Assembly: GCA_020344715.1 (NCBI GenBank) | Contig: CP070828.1 | Span: 505,531-513,263 of the forward strand | Direction: 5' to 3' | Length of the DNA: 7,733 bases | Source: Candidatus Bathyarchaeota archaeon | GTDB taxonomy: Archaea > Thermoproteota > Bathyarchaeia > Bathyarchaeales > Bathyarchaeaceae | Part shown: positions 5,960 through 7,733 of the stretch, piece after piece | Position numbering within the stretch: position 1 is the stretch's first letter | Layout of the letters: every line of letters starts with the position of its first letter | The notes under the pieces: generated by a model | Seen by the model: the letters and a program-made list of their open reading frames with translations, nothing else | What the model was told of the DNA's origin: nothing | The model's database searches: none | Made by a program: the position numbers and the translations under genes

Positions 5960-7552
5960 ATGAACAGCCGAATCAACAGAGAAATCATCGAAATCCTCCT
6001 GGAAATTCCACTGCCTACAACCAAAGATGTCAGTGTAGCCACGAAGAAAATCGCAGAGAAACATCATCTGAAAAGGATTCCATCAAACTCTGAACTGATA
6101 AAATGTCTCAAACCACACGAAAAGAGCAAATTGCTTCTCACCTTGCGCCGAAAAACCACACGCACAATTTCAGGCGTTACTGTCATAGCCGTTATGACCA
6201 AGCCTTGGCCATGTCCGCAGAAACAACCATGTGCATATTGCCCAGGGGGTCCACCGTATGGAGTTCCTCAAAGCTATACGGGTCATGAACCGGCTGCAAT
6301 GCGAGGCCTACAAAGCAGTTTTGACCCATACTTGCAGGTCAAAAACCGCACGCACCAACTGCAAGCTATAGGACACAATGTTGACAAGGTGGAACTAATA
6401 GTAATGGGCGGAACCTTCCCAAGCACACCCATTGAATATCAAGAAACCTTCATCCTGGGATGCCTCAACGCCATCACTGAGCAGCAATCATCTTCACTTG
6501 ACGAAGCAAAGGCACATGCCGCAACAAGCAGAATACGCAACGTAGGCATCACCGTGGAAACACGCCCCGACTGGGCGAGACCCGCCCATGTAAACCACAT
6601 GCTACACATGGGCATAACCCGCGTAGAACTCGGTGTTCAAAACATCCATGACGACATCTACACACTTGTCAATCGCGGACACACAGTCCAAGATGTCATC
6701 GAAGCTACACGCACACTGAAAGACGCAGGGTTGAAAGTGGCGTACCACCTGATGCCCGGAATGCCCGGCTCAGACTTTCAACGAGACCTAGAAGCGTACA
6801 GAAAGATCTTTACTGACGCCAACTTCAAGCCAGATATGATCAAAATCTACCCATGTCTTGTCCTAGGAGGGACTAGACTCCATGATTGGTGGAAACAAGG
6901 CAAATACAGTCCTTACACGACCGAAGAAGCAGCGGAACTCATCTGTGAATTGAAAAGGCATATTCCCGCATGGATTCGAATAATGCGAGTGCAAAGAGAC
7001 ATCCCAGCGTTTCTCATTGAGGCAGGAGTAACCAAAGGCAACCTCCGCGAGTTGGTTCAGAAAAAACTTCGCGAACAGGAAGTGCGTTGTCGATGCATAA
7101 GATGCCGAGAAGTTGGACATCGCTGGCTCAAAGACCGAGTTAAGCCTGACCCAAACAACATCAAAACACAAACAACCAAAGAAAAAGCAGCTGAAGGCGA
7201 AGACATCTTTCTTTCTGCTGAGGATCCAGCCGTCGACGTTCTCATAGGATACCTAAGACTTCGAATACCGTCGCGAGACGCACACAGACCTGAAATCAAC
7301 AAAAAACCTTGCTCAATAGTACGCGAGCTCCACGTCTACGGTCCTATGGTTCCAGTCGGAAAACAACCAACCGAAGCATGGCAGCACTTGGGCTATGGAG
7401 AACTCCTCCTCACAGAAGCAGAACGCCTATCCAAAGAAGAATACAACCTTGAAAAGATCCTCGTCACAAGCGCGTTGGGAACGAAACAATACTACAAACG
7501 GCATGGTTACGGCTCTGATGGCCCCTATCAGTCCAAATCCTTGCTCGACTAG
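5960..7552 (+). CDS. elp3: Elp3, radical SAM tRNA uridine-34 carboxymethyltransferase with acetyl-CoA-binding KAT domain
   Basis: Elp3 uses acetyl-CoA and radical SAM chemistry to make the cm5 side chain on wobble uridine 34 of tRNAs. In archaea it acts without Elp1, Elp2 or Elp4-6. Numbered from ATG 5960 (530 residues), the protein has an N-terminal basic tRNA-binding helical region (1-75) with RKTTRTISG. The iron-sulfur cysteines are Cys85, Cys91 and Cys94 in CPQKQPCAYC, followed by PGG, and the core motifs are MGGTFP, ETRPD, ELGVQN, NRGHT and HLMPGMPG (about 149-270). Next comes a CRCIRCREVGH zinc-binding linker (377-387) and a KAT domain with RELHVYGP (455-462), the QHLGYG acetyl-CoA loop (475-480) and a YYKRHGY helix (511-517). 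The length is normal for archaeal Elp3. An in-frame ATG at 5936 would add eight residues (MHNSQDIC); I prefer 5960 because of the AGGA before it. No essential residue appears missing. Confidence 0.96.
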   Translation: MNSRINREIIEILLEIPLPTTKDVSVATKKIAEKHHLKRIPSNSELIKCLKPHEKSKLLLTLRRKTTRTISGVTVIAVMTKPWPCPQKQPCAYCPGGPPYGVPQSYTGHEPAAMRGLQSSFDPYLQVKNRTHQLQAIGHNVDKVELIVMGGTFPSTPIEYQETFILGCLNAITEQQSSSLDEAKAHAATSRIRNVGITVETRPDWARPAHVNHMLHMGITRVELGVQNIHDDIYTLVNRGHTVQDVIEATRTLKDAGLKVAYHLMPGMPGSDFQRDLEAYRKIFTDANFKPDMIKIYPCLVLGGTRLHDWWKQGKYSPYTTEEAAELICELKRHIPAWIRIMRVQRDIPAFLIEAGVTKGNLRELVQKKLREQEVRCRCIRCREVGHRWLKDRVKPDPNNIKTQTTKEKAAEGEDIFLSAEDPAVDVLIGYLRLRIPSRDAHRPEINKKPCSIVRELHVYGPMVPVGKQPTEAWQHLGYGELLLTEAERLSKEEYNLEKILVTSALGTKQYYKRHGYGSDGPYQSKSLLD

Positions 7553-7682
7553 ATACGCTAGGCATCAATTATCAGCAATCAGATTTGAAAATTTGCATCC
7601 AAATCATAGAACCGACGCAAAAATGAATAGTCACATATAGCGAAATAGAATGAGTTGTAACCGAACAGTTGGAGAAATAGAG
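7553..7682 (+). other. Spacer between elp3 and the next gene
   Basis: An AT-rich 130-bp stretch. No run of five or more T residues follows elp3, so no clear terminator is seen and read-through into the next gene is possible. ACATATAG at 7633-7640 could be a TATA element that initiates near 7662-7667, just before the likely start of the downstream gene. No RNA gene or other coding region is apparent. Confidence 0.35.
7671..7674 (+). promoter_or_regulatory. Shine-Dalgarno site for the right-edge gene
   Basis: GGAG lies eight bases before the TTG at 7683. It lies inside the alternative, longer reading from ATG 7650, which has no SD of its own. It therefore supports TTG as the start. Confidence 0.45.
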
Positions 7683-7733
7683 TTGAGTGACCAGTTTCCA
7701 GGCTACAAGGAAAAAGCACTGCAACTCTTGAAG
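7683..7733 (+). CDS. Start of an unidentified gene running off the right edge (GatD-like N-terminus possible)
   Basis: Only the first 17 codons are inside the window if TTG 7683 is the start (MSDQFPGYKEKALQLLK). The same frame is open from ATG 7650, giving 28 codons. I prefer the TTG because GGAG lies eight bases upstream and a possible TATA box at 7633-7640 would start transcription downstream of the ATG. The peptide is a short lead followed by an amphipathic helix. A GY..KAL.LL pattern resembles how I remember some archaeal GatD proteins (subunit D of Glu-tRNA(Gln) amidotransferase) beginning. Seventeen residues cannot establish that, so no symbol is assigned. It lies on the same strand as elp3 and may be co-transcribed with it. 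Confidence 0.45.
   Translation, partial: MSDQFPGYKEKALQLLK

Noticed and set aside
6863..7302. Minus-strand open frames opposite the 3' half of elp3
   Set aside because: They are antisense to the conserved zinc linker and KAT domain of Elp3 and show no motifs of their own.
1..7733. Defence island, CRISPR array, integrase/attachment site or insertion sequence
   Set aside because: No regularly spaced repeats, no transposase or integrase motifs, no flanking terminal inverted repeats and no tRNA end were seen. Every large open frame with domain evidence belongs to an ordinary chromosomal family.

Overview
The window is almost certainly archaeal DNA. The evidence is a stand-alone archaeal-type Elp3 gene, an AT-rich TATA element (TTTAAATA) upstream of a coding region, oligo-T runs rather than hairpin terminators after a gene, GTG and TTG start codons, and a TldD of the archaeal kind. 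Moderate GC content and protein flavour suggest a mesophilic TACK-type lineage such as Bathyarchaeia. That placement is an inference from general resemblance and was not tested by any search.

Layout. Bases 1-549 (+) hold the C-terminal 182 codons of a TldD metallopeptidase whose 5' part lies outside the window. It overlaps by four bases the complete partner gene tldE/pmbA (546-1871, +). A 165-bp convergent intergenic region (1872-2036) carries two oligo-T runs that probably end the tldD-tldE transcript. On the minus strand, reading from 5803 down to 2037, a two-gene operon encodes a 957-residue duplicated FtsX/LolC/MacB-type ABC permease and its ATPase. These two genes overlap by four bases and both start with TTG. 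A 132- to 156-bp divergent promoter region (5804 to the elp3 start) separates this operon from elp3 (+, ending at 7552). After elp3, a short AT-rich gap leads to the first codons of another plus-strand gene that runs off the window.

How the genes relate. TldD and TldE should form one heteromeric zinc peptidase. The permease and ATPase should form one membrane machine of the type VII (mechanotransmission) ABC class, with two large extracytoplasmic domains. Elp3 should act alone on U34 of tRNA. Nothing ties the three units into one pathway; they look like neighbouring chromosomal housekeeping or envelope genes. I found no CRISPR array, insertion sequence, tRNA, rRNA or phage gene. No clearly new biological system is visible. 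The least characterised unit is the ABC exporter-like pair, with its C-terminal coiled-coil tail on the ATPase.
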